Assembly (NCBI GenBank): GCA_949152475.1
Contig: OX424563.1
Span: forward strand, 10,203,001 to 10,267,000
Origin: Terebella lapidaria
Taxonomy: Eukaryota; Annelida; Polychaeta; Terebellida; Terebellidae
DNA length: 64,000 nucleotides
Direction: 5' to 3'
The stretch's first letter is position 1, and each line of letters opens with the position of its first letter. Position numbers and translations under genes: made by a program. The notes beneath the pieces are model-generated. The model was not told the DNA's origin. It was given only the letters and a program-made list of their open reading frames with translations, and made no database searches. This document shows, one piece after another, positions 10,555 to 22,100 of this stretch.

Positions 10555-13500
10555 ATGGAGGTCTCTGCCGTCCGTAGACTGTGCCATGCCACACGCCAGC
10601 TTCCCGACAGTCTCAGCGATATAACGCCTCCTGTCTTAGATGCGATCGATTCCACGTTACGAAATGATAAACGCCTCGCGGACTACATTGCCGCTTTAAA
10701 CGTGGACAACCTGGAAGAACGGATGATAGATTTCTCGCGTGATGATGTTGTTGTGTACTGCATGGAAGATTTGTTGCATACCTTGGGGAAATACCTCGGG
10801 GCTTCGTTCACGTTTGGCGGTCACGTGACGAGGATCGGCTCGTGTATAGATGGCAGCAAAGTCGGAAAAGTCAATGAATTGGACTGTTTATATGTCATCA
10901 CTGCGGATATCAGCGCAGTACCATCTGGCAAAAATTTCAAGATTATCGTGGATGGAAAAACAATTATCCCATCCGAGTTGGTGGAACAATTTGCAGATTC
11001 AGTGGATGAAATAGCTTCGAGGTGGTTCGAATCAGTCAAGAAATCTCACGACGGAAAGCTGCAGAAATTCCCGTACAATTTCGTGGGCGTACGTTACAAT
11101 GGACCAGCAGTAACCATGGTATTCTCACCCAAGGATGGAAACCAGAGCTTCATCTCCCTAGACCTGACTACGGCCTTCACCCTCTCTGATGATCTTCACA
11201 GCACAGTGAAGAATGATGTCTTGAAGAAGCTGTCACTTGTACAGAAACAGAACCCGCATATACTCTTCAAGTCACATGGCCTCCATCTTGTTCCAAATGT
11301 GATTGATGATAACTGGTTGTTGTCAACTGCAGAACTAGAAGCAGAACTGCTGCGGAGTCTACAAGAAACATCCCCATTGAAACGGGCCTTCAACTACTCT
11401 AAAATCATCAGTCATGACTTGGCTATTATCAACGAGAATGGCCTGATGAATGACGTACTGGACACGTTAAACGGCAACCAAAAAATGCCACAGGACTACT
11501 TAAATGTCTCCCGGCAACTGACAGAATGGAAGGAAGAGCGGGCAAAACAAATGAGAAATATCCATGCTCTAATGTCGAAGGAACATGCAAATACGTTCAA
11601 CGAAATGGAAAAGTCCCAGGTGTCCATCAATACTGCTGCTCTGAAACACATCCTGTTAGCTGAAGCCTTAAGCAATCCAGAAGCATTTAGCGACAGGGTG
11701 AGTGACAAAGTTGTACACGAACTGGTCCAGACGGTTTACCACAGAATAGCCACTGTTGGGGACTTTCGCATACCGCATGCATTCTTACCCTGCAAGATCG
11801 GCACGCTCTCTGTTTGTGGGTATGAGGTGTTGGCAGGAAACACACATGTTCTGCTCAATTCTGCCCAACAAGAATGCAATATGCTGCACGACAAGATGAA
11901 GCCAAAGGTTAGTTCGTGTTGATGTGTAATATTTGAAGACTCATGCTAGCAGTATTCCTGATTGGATATATATATATATATATTTATTTATTATCATAAT
12001 TTGCTGATTAAATAGAGACACATAATAAACTTTTGTTTATGTGTTGCAGCCAATCGAAGATTCTGATGAAGACAAGGCAGCATACCTTGACCAGTACATA
12101 GTGCCTGATTCTCGACTTCCGTACCCAGAGTATGTGTACGAACTTACCACAGATTTCAGTGTGTCACCATGTCGGAACCCACAAGTAGCATACACTCAGC
12201 GCATCATCAACGCTCTCTTGAACACATGTGGAGGAATTGTTGGCATGCATGGTCCTGTGGGTCTCACTGAAAGATCAACAGATAAATGGTGGTCAGCTTT
12301 CATTCAATTTCTGAAGGATGGTATCCCAGACAAGTTCGAGGACTTTATTCTCGTTGAAAATTTTTCAAGATCGATGGAAAGTTTGCATCTTCGTGTTTTG
12401 GTGAAACCTTCATTCAGGCTGATAGTACACGAATTGGTGGGCATGAAGCAAGTTTCATACTGTGTGGATAATGCTGGACACATCGTCATGAAACGTGCAG
12501 ATAGAGCAGTACGAACCCTAACCGACCGCTTGCCATGGTCATCAACGCGAGACCAGAAGAAGTCATCTGCTGATCAAGTGGGCAAAACTCCAACGGATCA
12601 AGCCATCGACAGCTTCCTGGAACGAACCACAAACGTATCCTGGACATCACACACCAGGGCATGGAGGTCACGTATAAAATACACAAAGAAAAAGATGTCA
12701 CTTCCTGAGCTGTTGAGTCAGTGTGAGATGCTGAGGCTGACGACTCCAACAAACGTAACACCACCAACGTCGTTGTACTGGCTGCCAGCAGGATTGAAAG
12801 AGTCTCTCTCCCATCAGCCCAACTCATGTGCTCTACGAACTGAATGCTGGGAGAAAACTCTGTCTGGACGTGGAAAGTCTAAGAGACTAAAACATCATTT
12901 TGGAGACGTCTTCACCTTATCTGATAACAACAAGAAGCACATGACTCTGACCAAGATCTCGGGAGAGGTTCTAGACAAGGAAGATCTTCGAATGTGGTGG
13001 ACCAGTGTGAGAGTCGCTGCGAGACTCACAAAGAAATCCATTTTGGATCAACTACGAAGACGGGACATGCTACATCATGCAACCCGTATCCACCATGTGA
13101 CTATGTGTTGCCAAATCTACAATGGCGGTCAAGGAGTCATTCCCAACAACAAGCCAGAACGAGACCTGCCAATTTGGTTCTCTGAGTGTGAAGAATGTCG
13201 GTCAGAGAGTGGAGGTTCCTGCAATACTTTGGAGGCCATGCGCATTGGGCTCGGTTTGGCACTACTTGACAAAGACAGCAACTTGAGGGTTTGTCTCAAT
13301 GACAGCATACTCATGCAGCTGACATATGAGCAAGGCTGTCAGGTTATCGAGGCTGAGAGCAAATTCAACTGGATCGAAGGCCCCCCAGGCAGTGGCAAGA
13401 CCATCATTGCTCTGTATCTCTGTGATCATTTCGGAGCAGATAACTGCTTGTACCTGTGCTCTACACGCGCACTCGGTGCATTCGTCGAGTACAAGCGGAA

Positions 13501-14611
13501 AGCCAAGACCATCGTCATCGAAGAAGGCCATGGTCTGTCATCATTCCTGAAGACACAACAGTTGAAGAGATGTATTGTAGTTGATGATGCACAGAACATG
13601 AGATGCCACGAAACGGAATGGATGACTCTGCTGGAGGCTGTGCATAGACAGGATGATGTGAATCTGTATGTCTTCGTTGACTGCGAATATCAGAATTTCA
13701 GATATGAAAACGACTCAAAACGTTTGAGGCGACGGTTCAACGAATTCTGTGAAGAGTATGAAAGTCATCCCTACATACTGCCGCTGAACAAAATTCATCG
13801 AAACAGTCAGAAAGTTGCGTCATTTTTGGCTGCTACCATTGAAGAACACTCAAAGAATGCCCATTTAACCTGTGCAAACCAAGAAGAGGGAGATGACATC
13901 GAGATCATCAAAATGCCAAACCTCTTCTCTTGCCATTCAGATAACAGCCTTATTCCTTACTTGGCGAAACTAACTGACACCTACATGGCAAACCACATTG
14001 CAGTCTTGGTAGATGGCACACAATCGAGGCTGAAAGCTGAATCGATTCGTGAAGCTATAATTAAGAACAGTCGCATGCAAGCCCACGGAGCAGATGTGTA
14101 TCCGAGAAGAGGTATCACAGTTGACACTCTTGACAACTTCGTTGGACTCGACGCACAACTGTGCATATTCATCTTTTCGGATGAGGTGTTTCGGAGAAGA
14201 TTGATGCCTTCTACGAAAGATAGACACTTCAGCAACCCAAAGTACAAGACCTTCATTGCATCTAGGGCTATTCACAAGATGGTTTTCATGACAGAAAGCC
14301 CTCTGGATCACAAAGTAGCAAGAGCCATGCACCTGACTGAATTTCCAGACGCCACAACAGAAACTGGGTAAGGGATCATCAAAATGCCTCATCTTGTCAG
14401 ATCTCTCAATGAGCTGTATAAAATTTTACCGCACAATGAACGTTTTTAATGAACATTGGCATTTTTCGTTACCAGGAACACCCTAGGCAAGACATATCCG
14501 AATTATTACAAATTGGTCAAAACAAACCATGATCCGATCCCGGCGCCTCAGAAGATAAAGAGGATGAAAGACAAGAAGATTAAAAAAATACCAAAAATAA
14601 AGTCCAACTAA
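10555..14611 (+). CDS. cGAS-like nucleotidyltransferase / Schlafen-like SF1 helicase fusion (1268 aa, 3 exons)
   Basis: Predicted exons are 10555-11907, 12050-14367 and 14476-14611 (3807 nt, in frame). The start is ATG 10555, with A at -3 and G at +4; the frame is open upstream but lacks a better ATG.

Residues ~70-430 match the cGAS/Mab-21 family: GS at 95-96, catalytic E108 and D110 in NELD, third acid D203 in FISLDLTTAF, and LVP...NWLLS...E like cGAS. No zinc thumb is visible. Residues ~475-613 match the Schlafen N-lobe (YPEYV, then INALLNTCGGIV). Residues ~870-1200 form a Schlafen-type SF1 helicase: Walker A GPPGSGKT (895-902), Walker B DDAQ (963-966), HRNSQ, VDTLDNFVGLD and IASRA. The tail (1225-1268) has 12 lysines and could be a nuclear signal.

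The family chemistry would be nucleotide second-messenger synthesis plus ATP-driven nucleic-acid binding. The Schlafen C-lobe motif with its nuclease acids was not seen. Combined function is inference; the fusion rests on splice prediction. Confidence 0.8.
11908..12049 (+). other. Intron 1 of the fusion gene
   Basis: This 142-bp phase-0 intron has donor AAAG|GTTAGT and acceptor TTTTGTTTATGTGTTGCAG|CC. A possible branch site GCTGATTAA lies about 40 bp before the acceptor. If retained, it adds VSSC and then a stop, giving a nucleotidyltransferase of about 455 residues without the Schlafen part. The next exon has no ATG near its start, which argues against two separate genes. Confidence 0.75.
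14368..14475 (+). other. Intron 2 of the fusion gene
   Basis: This is a 108-bp intron with donor ACTGG|GTAAGG and acceptor TTTTTCGTTACCAG|GA. Two codon bases lie before it and one after. Splicing replaces an immediate stop with 45 further codons. The downstream frame stays open until a clean TAA at 14609-14611, which supports the junction. Confidence 0.7.
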
Positions 14612-14795
14612 AATCAGGATAGTCATTTACAATCTGTGTTTTATTTGGCAAGCACTTTGATTGGCATTGAATTTGATCAGTGTTCAGTATTCCGTGTGTG
14701 TGTGTGTTATAACCGCATTTAAACAAGTGTGTGTGTATATACCAGTGTATGGCCAGATTGTCTAATAAGTGAAAGAATATACCATAGACGTAGAA

Positions 14796-14801
14796 AATAA
14801 A
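14796..14801 (+). promoter_or_regulatory. Polyadenylation signal AATAAA
   Basis: An AATAAA hexamer lies about 185 bp after the predicted stop of the fusion gene. Another AATAAA overlaps the last codons at 14596-14601 but comes before the stop. Confidence 0.45.
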
Positions 14802-14994
14802 TGGTCTTCCAACTATCTCTGTTTCTACACACAGACATATACGCTCACTTACATACATACATTATCAGGTATCATAATATCTAGACGTCAAGGCCTAAAG
14901 ATGCCTTGGAGGCATTTCGGTGTTAAGACTAATTTATAATATCTACAACATATTTGCCACGGGCTCTACGACACACCATTCCAATTGACGAAAA

Positions 14995-15500
14995 TGTAAA
15001 ATGTCGACTCAGCAAAAAATTTCAGGTCAAAGTTCATCCATAATACCCATTAGACATGTTAGGCGACGAAATCTGTTTCGCTCCACGATGCACCGTTTCG
15101 GAGAAATCGGCGAAGACGAGAAATGCCGACTCAGCAAAATATATTCAGGTCAAGGTCACAGTTCATCTGTAACACCTCTGTCTGAGACGACGAGTCCAAA
15201 AATATCGTCCGTTTCGCTCTACGAGGCACCGTTTCCGAGATATCGCTGAAAACGAAAAATGCCGACTCAGCAAACAATGTTTGCTCAAGGTCAAAGTTTA
15301 TCCATAATACCCATAAGACATGTTTGTCTTGGGAGACGAGTCCGAAAATAACGTCTGTTTCACTGTACGACGCACCTTTTCCGAGATATCGATGAAAACG
15401 AAAAATGCCGACCTGGCGAAGAAATTTGAGGTCAAGGTCAAAGGTCATCCATAATAACCCTCAGTCCGAAAATAACAACCGTTTCGCTCTACAATGCACC
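14995..15500. repeat. ~120-145-bp tandem repeat, four units
   Basis: Each unit carries AATGCCGACTCAGCAAA (about 15000, 15120, 15257 and 15401), then AGGTCAAGGTCA and TTCATCCATAATACCC, then GTTTCGCTCTACGA and CACCGTTTCCGAGATATC. Units are degraded. Open frames across it on both strands follow the repeat and are not genes. Confidence 0.7.
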
Positions 15501-15954
15501 GTGTCCGAGATATACAAGAAGCCTCGAGGATGACTCGCCAAAAACTCTTTCGACCTCTAGGTCACAGGTCGCTTGACCATATGACTCCAGAATCGATACA
15601 GTTCTTCCCTGGTGATATATGAACCTCCATGTAAAGTTTTGCGGCAATTGCCTGAATAGTTTCTCACGCTGAAACGATGTCCAAAAAATTACCTCGATTT
15701 CATCCTCACGGAACTCGTATCCGGCTCAAAAACTATCACAGGGCGTGTAATCAGTCAGCCGGTACTATGGGGAAACGCCCGTTCTGTGAGACAAATAGCT
15801 GGTTCTGTGAGTAAAAGTTGTCATACTGTGTCATACACATGATAATAACTGTCACAAATCAAGGTTAAAAGTTATATGCTGACTAATGGAGTGTTCTATT
15901 AGTTGGAATATGTAACAATAGTGCATGATTTGGGGAGTGTCCCATTGTTCTCAA

Positions 15955-16035
15955 GGGTTATTATCCAGGTTAGGAACTCCGCCTGGAGGTTAATAAATAA
16001 AATATTAACCTCCCGAGAGATTAATATTTCAGATA
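15955..16035. repeat. Small nested foldback
   Basis: GGTTATTATC at the left pairs with GATAATAACC at the right. Inside, GGAGGTTAATA pairs with TATTAACCTCC around a seven-base A/T loop. The arrangement looks like a decayed foldback element. Confidence 0.5.
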
Positions 16036-16055
16036 ATAACCTGCAGGTTCTCGGT

Positions 16056-17600
16056 ATGGAACCTACCACTCAACGAGTGTTGGTGGAAAAACATGTATGA
16101 AAAATAGGTTTTGTACACATTTAATTTTCAACGATCACAAGAACACACAAATGCACATCAAAATCACACATTCAAAACAAATGGAAATGTATATCGATTT
16201 GCTCAGTATAGCTTCATTTAGTAGTAACTTGTATCCATAAGATATATCCATTTTGTCGACGATATATTGGTACTTAGTTGATGAAATTATCCGCCCTTAT
16301 CCAGGGAAAACGGTGTTTTGTGATTCCGGATCTTTTGATATTCCTGCGATATTCCACATACATGTATATCCAGAACTAGGGCGAAACTCTACAGAAATCC
16401 GCTGAGAAACATGCAGCTATGCACGCACGTTGTTCTTGCACTGTGAATATAAATGGTATAAACTTTAAAGACAGTATTCGTTTAGGTAATTACATTTATA
16501 TCGGATGTTCTGTATATACTTATAAACAGAACGTTCATATCGTCATGTAATTAACTTACCAGTCGCATTTTGATGCAATTGATCAATCTTTAGAACCAGC
16601 CTTAATGGTTTCACCGTCGACATCTCTAAGCTTGTGAATCTCACGAGTAAACTGAAAATATATAATTCGTTTTCTTTTGATAACGAGTATGGAAATGCAG
16701 GAAAGGCTCTCTCGTTAAATAGGTACCGCTACATTATGACGAGGCTTATTCAGTTAGAATAGTAATGTATCTTGGTGGAGGATAGACTGACGCACTAAAA
16801 TCGTAACTTCCGAAATCAACGGGATCTGCATCACGATATGGCCGGATAGAAATATCATTTCGTTTGGACATATAACACAATTCTCTGTATACAGGTACAA
16901 CCTAATTGTTAATGCAGACGGAAAAGGGCCGGAAGGGAAAAAGAATGCTAATTGTTGTTCATAATTCAATGCAATCAAATGGGTAAAAAACTCACCCGCT
17001 AAGTCTTGCTGATATCCGGTCACACCGTCGTTCTCATCATTCAAAGAAATAACATTTTGCAATTATTGTATTCCGCCAATAACAACAGGTTTGAATACGA
17101 ATTGAAATCCCCATTGTTAATATCCGAGTTATGCATTTTCGCACCATTGAACGTTATTGCAGTGTTTTCCGTAGTAAACTGAGCGCGCCTCTTGCCGCGT
17201 TCGCTTTTATAATGGTTCATGTGAGCAATACACACAAACAAGTTACTAGGGAAACAGGTAAACACATCCGCTAGAGAAACGGGCTCGGTTGGACTATGTG
17301 CATAGTAGCCATAACAACAGAATGCTCTCTGGAGTTGAATGTCGCCATGTAAATATCTGAGTTGAGCCGAAGCCGTCAGTTGCATGTTATACTGTTGATC
17401 TTGGTTCCACTTGACCGCATTTTGAAAACAGGGTTTTGCAATACATTAATCGGCATCATATACAGGGGGTTATGTATTCACTGTAATTTTCATTCAAGTA
17501 TTTTCAGTTATTGTGTCCATTCAAGTGTGACCATTTGCATGCATGCCTGGTCGAACTGTAGCGTTATGGGTCGTAATGGCCAGAGGGTGAAATCATGCAC
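16056..17600. other. Intergenic stretch, no gene recognised
   Basis: No exon set could be supported. Minus-strand open frames of about 100-115 codons near 16754-17385 have no recognisable motif and overlap each other in different frames. Confidence 0.4.
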
Positions 17601-17718
17601 TATATAGGATAGTGACCACGGTTTCGTGATTCGCACAGTTAGTAACCCCCCCTCGCGCTTCGCGCTCGTGGGAGGTTACTAACTGGTCGAATCACTCAAC
17701 CTGGGTCACTATCCCATA
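17601..17718. repeat. Foldback element with GCGCTTCGCGC loop
   Basis: Arms of about 45 bp (17601-17646 and 17675-17718) pair with only short mismatches: TAGGATAGTGACC with GGTCACTATCC, GTGATTCG with CGAATCAC, and CAGTTAGTAAC with GTTACTAACTG. The loop holds the small hairpin CGCGCTTCGCGCTCG. Confidence 0.75.
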
Positions 17719-17905
17719 CATAATGATTCATACGAACTTCATCTTGAAGTCCCGTCCACATGGCTGATTCTACCAGAAATTTATAACAAGTTACAATCTT
17801 CGAACACCATGTCGTGACCGGGTGCTTTATTCTTGTATGAATTATCTGTACTAACTCACCATGGGATTATCACTTTAAAACGGTATGACGTCATATGCAG
17901 ACTTA
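17719..17905. other. Spacer between two small elements
   Basis: No feature recognised. The last two bases, TA (17904-17905), form the left target duplication of the next element. Confidence 0.4.
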
Positions 17906-18370
17906 CCGTATAATCGCGCATATAAGGACATGTTCTTATATTCGGATTATTAAGTTTTGGGGCTCTCGTCAAAATAAAGTGTGTCGAATGTAGGGACATG
18001 TTCTTATATTCGAATATAAGGACACCCCCAATAACCCGCATATAAGAACTTGGTAAGCTCAATCAAATAATAGCCACATAAACCTTCTTGTGCAAGTAGC
18101 CTAGACAAGTCATAACCATCACTGATGTCAAATTACATTATATATGTTGGCTTAGGTAGGTATTGGAGGCCTATTCCCAATGAGCCCCCAATAACCTCGT
18201 GTATATATATTTCCGACAGTGGTCGTAAGCCTGGCAGAACGTTATAAACGAATATTGCTTTATGGCGCGAAAAAGGTAAACCTTCTCGAATATAGGGACA
18301 TGTTCTTATATTCGAATACAAGGACAGGCTCGAATATAAGGACAGTTTCCTTATATGCGCGATTATACGG
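17906..18370. mobile_element. 465-bp MITE with TA target duplication
   Basis: The ends are inverted repeats beginning CCGTATAATCGCGCATATAA. About 23 bp match exactly, and similarity continues through CTTATATTCG. TA flanks both sides (17904-17905 and 18371-18372). Internally the same AAGGACATGTTCTTATATTCG motif recurs in both orientations. There is no transposase. The TA duplication fits a Tc1/mariner-type helper, by inference. Confidence 0.8.
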
Positions 18371-18455
18371 TACATATTATGAATTCTTACATGGTGCCGC
18401 AACAAATGTGTGTAGCCATGGAAACGTTATTACAATCATTTACCATGTTAGAATA

Positions 18456-18606
18456 TAAATAATGTATAGATTTGTCGTAATTGTCTGCAAAATAAACTTC
18501 TCGGGACAGGTGATACAGCCCTCTACGCCTTCGGCGTCTCGGGACCATATCACCTTGCCCTCGAAGTTTATTGTGAAACAATTACTCCAAATCTATACAT
18601 TATACA
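18456..18606. repeat. Foldback element
   Basis: Arms of about 45-50 bp pair: AATGTATAGATTTG with CAAATCTATACATT, GTAATTGT with ACAATTAC, and AATAAACTTC with GAAGTTTATT. The loop contains a smaller hairpin CGCCTTCGGCG. The design resembles the foldback at 17601-17718. Confidence 0.7.
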
Positions 18607-18853
18607 TTAATTAATAGGTACTCTGTGTGTGTTCCATTATTCCTGATAGTATAGAATGACAAACTTGAACAGACTTTGAGGTCATATGCAGCAAATGCAT
18701 TATCAATACTGTTTTTTTCCCCTACAAGAATTGATTATGTCGATCATAGTGCATTTCCACATTTAATACTCAAATACACAGTGCAAGTTGTGCGGGATGC
18801 ACAGGTTCCTTCACAGTCTGCAGGTCTGATGGTTTAGTCAAGCAATTACTGGC

Positions 18854-19059
18854 TGTTATATCTTATCGCGATGAGCGTAAGTCTAATTTGCATGACCTGT
18901 TTTAGTTATTACCGCGAGTAGCAGATTCTAAGTCGTTCGGTGATTCTAGTTCGGTAGTTGTGTATTCATGATCGCTTGGAATAAAACTGCAACTGTTCGT
19001 TTGTTTGTTGACAGACTTCTGAACATTAGAATAATCATTCTGAACATTAGAATACAACA
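18854..19059 (+). repeat. 5' LTR of element 1
   Basis: 206 bp, starting TGTTATATC and ending AATACAACA. It contains a short internal duplication built on TCTGAACATTAGAATA near its 3' end. Confidence 0.92.
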
Positions 19060-19063
19060 TTAT

Positions 19064-19076
19064 TGGCGACGAGGAT
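19064..19076 (+). other. Primer binding site, tRNA-Ser
   Basis: TGGCGACGAGGAT begins four bases after the LTR and complements the 3' end of metazoan tRNA-Ser(GCT), including CCA. The match to the tRNA is from memory. Confidence 0.75.
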
Positions 19077-19120
19077 AAAAGCAGAACATTAATTTTGAGA
19101 AATTTTCGAACGTTGTCACT

Positions 19121-22100
19121 ATGGCTGCAATCGGTAAAATTCAACACTTTGACGAGCGCATCGAGTCGTGGGAGCAATACACAGAACGTTTGGAGCAGTA
19201 TTTTCTCGCGAATGACATTGCTGATGGTAAACGTGTGCCTGTCTTATTGTCTGTTTGTGGCCCTAAGACGTATAAACTGATTCGTAGCCTCACAATCCCT
19301 GATCTGCCAGCCACAAAAACATTTGCCCAGCTGACAGAAATGGTAAAAACACATTTGTCTCCCAAACCCTCAGAAATTGTGCAGCGCTACAAATTCAACA
19401 CACGCAATCGTGAGTCAAATGAGACAATTAGCCAGTACATTGCCGAACTTCGTGAATTAGCAGAACATTGTAACTATGGTGATACGTTAAACACGATGTT
19501 ACGTGATCGGTTGGTGTGTGGTGTGCAGGACGAACGCATTCAACGCCGCTTGCTCGCAGAAAGCACACTGACATTTGACAAAGCGTTGAAAATGGCAATC
19601 GCCATGGAAACAGCAGAACGAGATGCTAAAGGTCTCAAGGCCTTTGAGGCACCGCAGACAGGTGTGAACGCCCTCAAGTCCAGAAAATCTGCCCCGCCAG
19701 CACACGCTGCACATTCGCCAGCTACACGCTCACAGGCTGCACACACACAAAAATCTGACAAGTACACACCCAAGAAAGGTTCCTATGAGTGTTATCGCTG
19801 TGGAGGAAAACACTCTGCGGCGAGATGTCCATTCATTCACCAGTCCTGTCTGTATTGCAAGAAAATTGGCCACACAGTTGCAAAATGTCACAAGCGTGAA
19901 TTCAAAGAACAGCAACGGGCACAAAACCCTGGAGGAGAACGCTCAGACCGCTCCCGGAAGACAAACTACATAGAGGGGGAGGAGGATGTGTACAAACTTT
20001 TCACAGTTTCAGCAGAAACTAGACCCCCCGCTATGGTGACAGTTAACATTTGTCAACAAAATATAAGGCTGGAAGTGGACACTGGTGCGGCGTACACAAT
20101 TTTGAGTGAAGACAAATTTCTACAACTGAATTCCCAAGTCCATCCAGAACTTCAGGAAACAAAAATTCACCTCAGAACATACCTTCAAGAAGAAGTATGC
20201 ATACTTGGGGCTGCTGACGTGCCAGTGGTTTACGACGGGAAGTCGTACACACTACCTGTGGTGGTAGTGAAGGGAAGTGGTCCTTGTCTGCTTGGCCGGA
20301 ACTGGCTACAGCACATACGTTTGGATTGGAGCCACATATTGCAAGTAATGCCAGGAATATCAGACCTTCAACAAATTTTGAATGACCACAGGGACGTATT
20401 TGATGAACATTCGGGGACATACAATGGTCCAGAAGCTACAATCTGTGTTGATCCAGCAGCACAGCCGAGATTTTTGAAAGCACGGCCTCTGCCCTTCAGC
20501 ATGAAAGAAAAAGTTGACAAGGAAATCGACCGTCTGTTGTCAGAAGGGACAATCAGACCAGTTCAGTACTCAGATTGGGCAGCGCCAGTAGTACCAGTGA
20601 TGAAATCTGACAATTCAGTTCGACTATGTGGTGACTATCGTCTGACTGTGAACAAGGCTGCAAAGCTGGATTCGTATCCACTACCGACCAATGAAGATAT
20701 GTTTGCCAAACTTGCTGGTGGTGTCTACTTCAGCAAACTAGACATGAGCAACGCTTACCAGCAGGTGCCTTTGGAGAAAGACAGCCAGAAGTATGTGACC
20801 ATCAACACACATCGTGGCTTGTTTACACACACCAGATTGCCGTTTGGTGTGTCCGTAGCTCCAGCAGCTTTCCAGCGGATCATGGAAAGTTTGTTGAGAG
20901 ACTTAGACCACACTGTTGTCTACCTTGACGACATTTTGGTCTCCGGGTCGTCTAGAGAGGAGCATCTGAAAAATCTTCTGGAAGTACTGAGGCGACTGAA
21001 GGAAGCAGGACTTCATCTCCGTCGAAACAAGTGCCAGTTCATGAAGGAGTCCATCCAGTACCTAGGCCATATCATTGACAAGCATGGTCTACACCCTCTC
21101 GAGGACAAGATTCGAGCAGTTCGTGACGCTCCAGTGCCACAGAACAAGGGAGAACTCCGTTCGTTGACAGGGCTCGTGAACTATTACCACAGGTTCCTGC
21201 CAAACCTGTCATCAAGATTAGAACCTCTGTACGCCCTGCTCAAAGCTAACACACAATGGAAGTGGACTACAGCACAGCAAAAAGCATTTGATGGAGTCAA
21301 GCAACTACTGCTGTCAAGAACTTTGTTATGCCACTATGACTCTAAGAAAGAGTTGGTGCTGTCAGTAGATGCTTCGCCTTATGGAGTAGGCGCAGTCCTA
21401 TCTCATCGCACACAGAACAATGTTGAACAGCCCATAGCATTCGCCTCTCGCACCATGACAGACACAGAGCGTAGGTACTCACAGTTAGACAAAGAAGCTC
21501 TTGCTGTGTTATTTGGAGTGAAAAAGTTTCACAAATATGTCTATGGACGCAACTTTGTCATCACCACAGACCACAAACCACTTTTGGGTCTGATGGGAGA
21601 AAATAAATCATTGCCTGTCATGGCATCAGCACGCATGCAACGTTGGGTTCTGACCTTAGCTGGATACGACTACAAGCTAACTTTCAGATCAGGTCATTGT
21701 AATGGACATGCTGACTGTTTGAGTAGGTTACCTTTGCCAGAAAAACCGACAGCAACAACACCTGTTCCAGCGGAGAACCTGTTGTTGATGGAACACTTAG
21801 ATTTGACACCTACAACCTCGGCACAGATAGCGCAGAACACACGCCGAGATCCAGTGCTGTCTCGTGTCTACACCTTCGTTCAGCATGGTTGGCCCGACAA
21901 AGCACCCAGTGAAGAACTTCAACCATTCTTTTCACGCCAAACAGAACTTAGTACACAGGATGGTTGTATCCTGTGGGGATGTCGTGTGGTAGTGCCCCCA
22001 AAACTGAGGAACACAATCATGGAAGAACTGCACACGGCACACCCTGGAATATGCCGCATGAAGAGCTTGGCTCGACAGTATGTCTGGTGGCCTTAAATGG

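Noticed and set aside
12041-14371. Reading the Schlafen-helicase frame as a separate gene with its own start
   Set aside because: The frame begins at a non-ATG codon, its first ATG lies inside the Schlafen lobe, and a strong acceptor sits exactly at its in-phase start.
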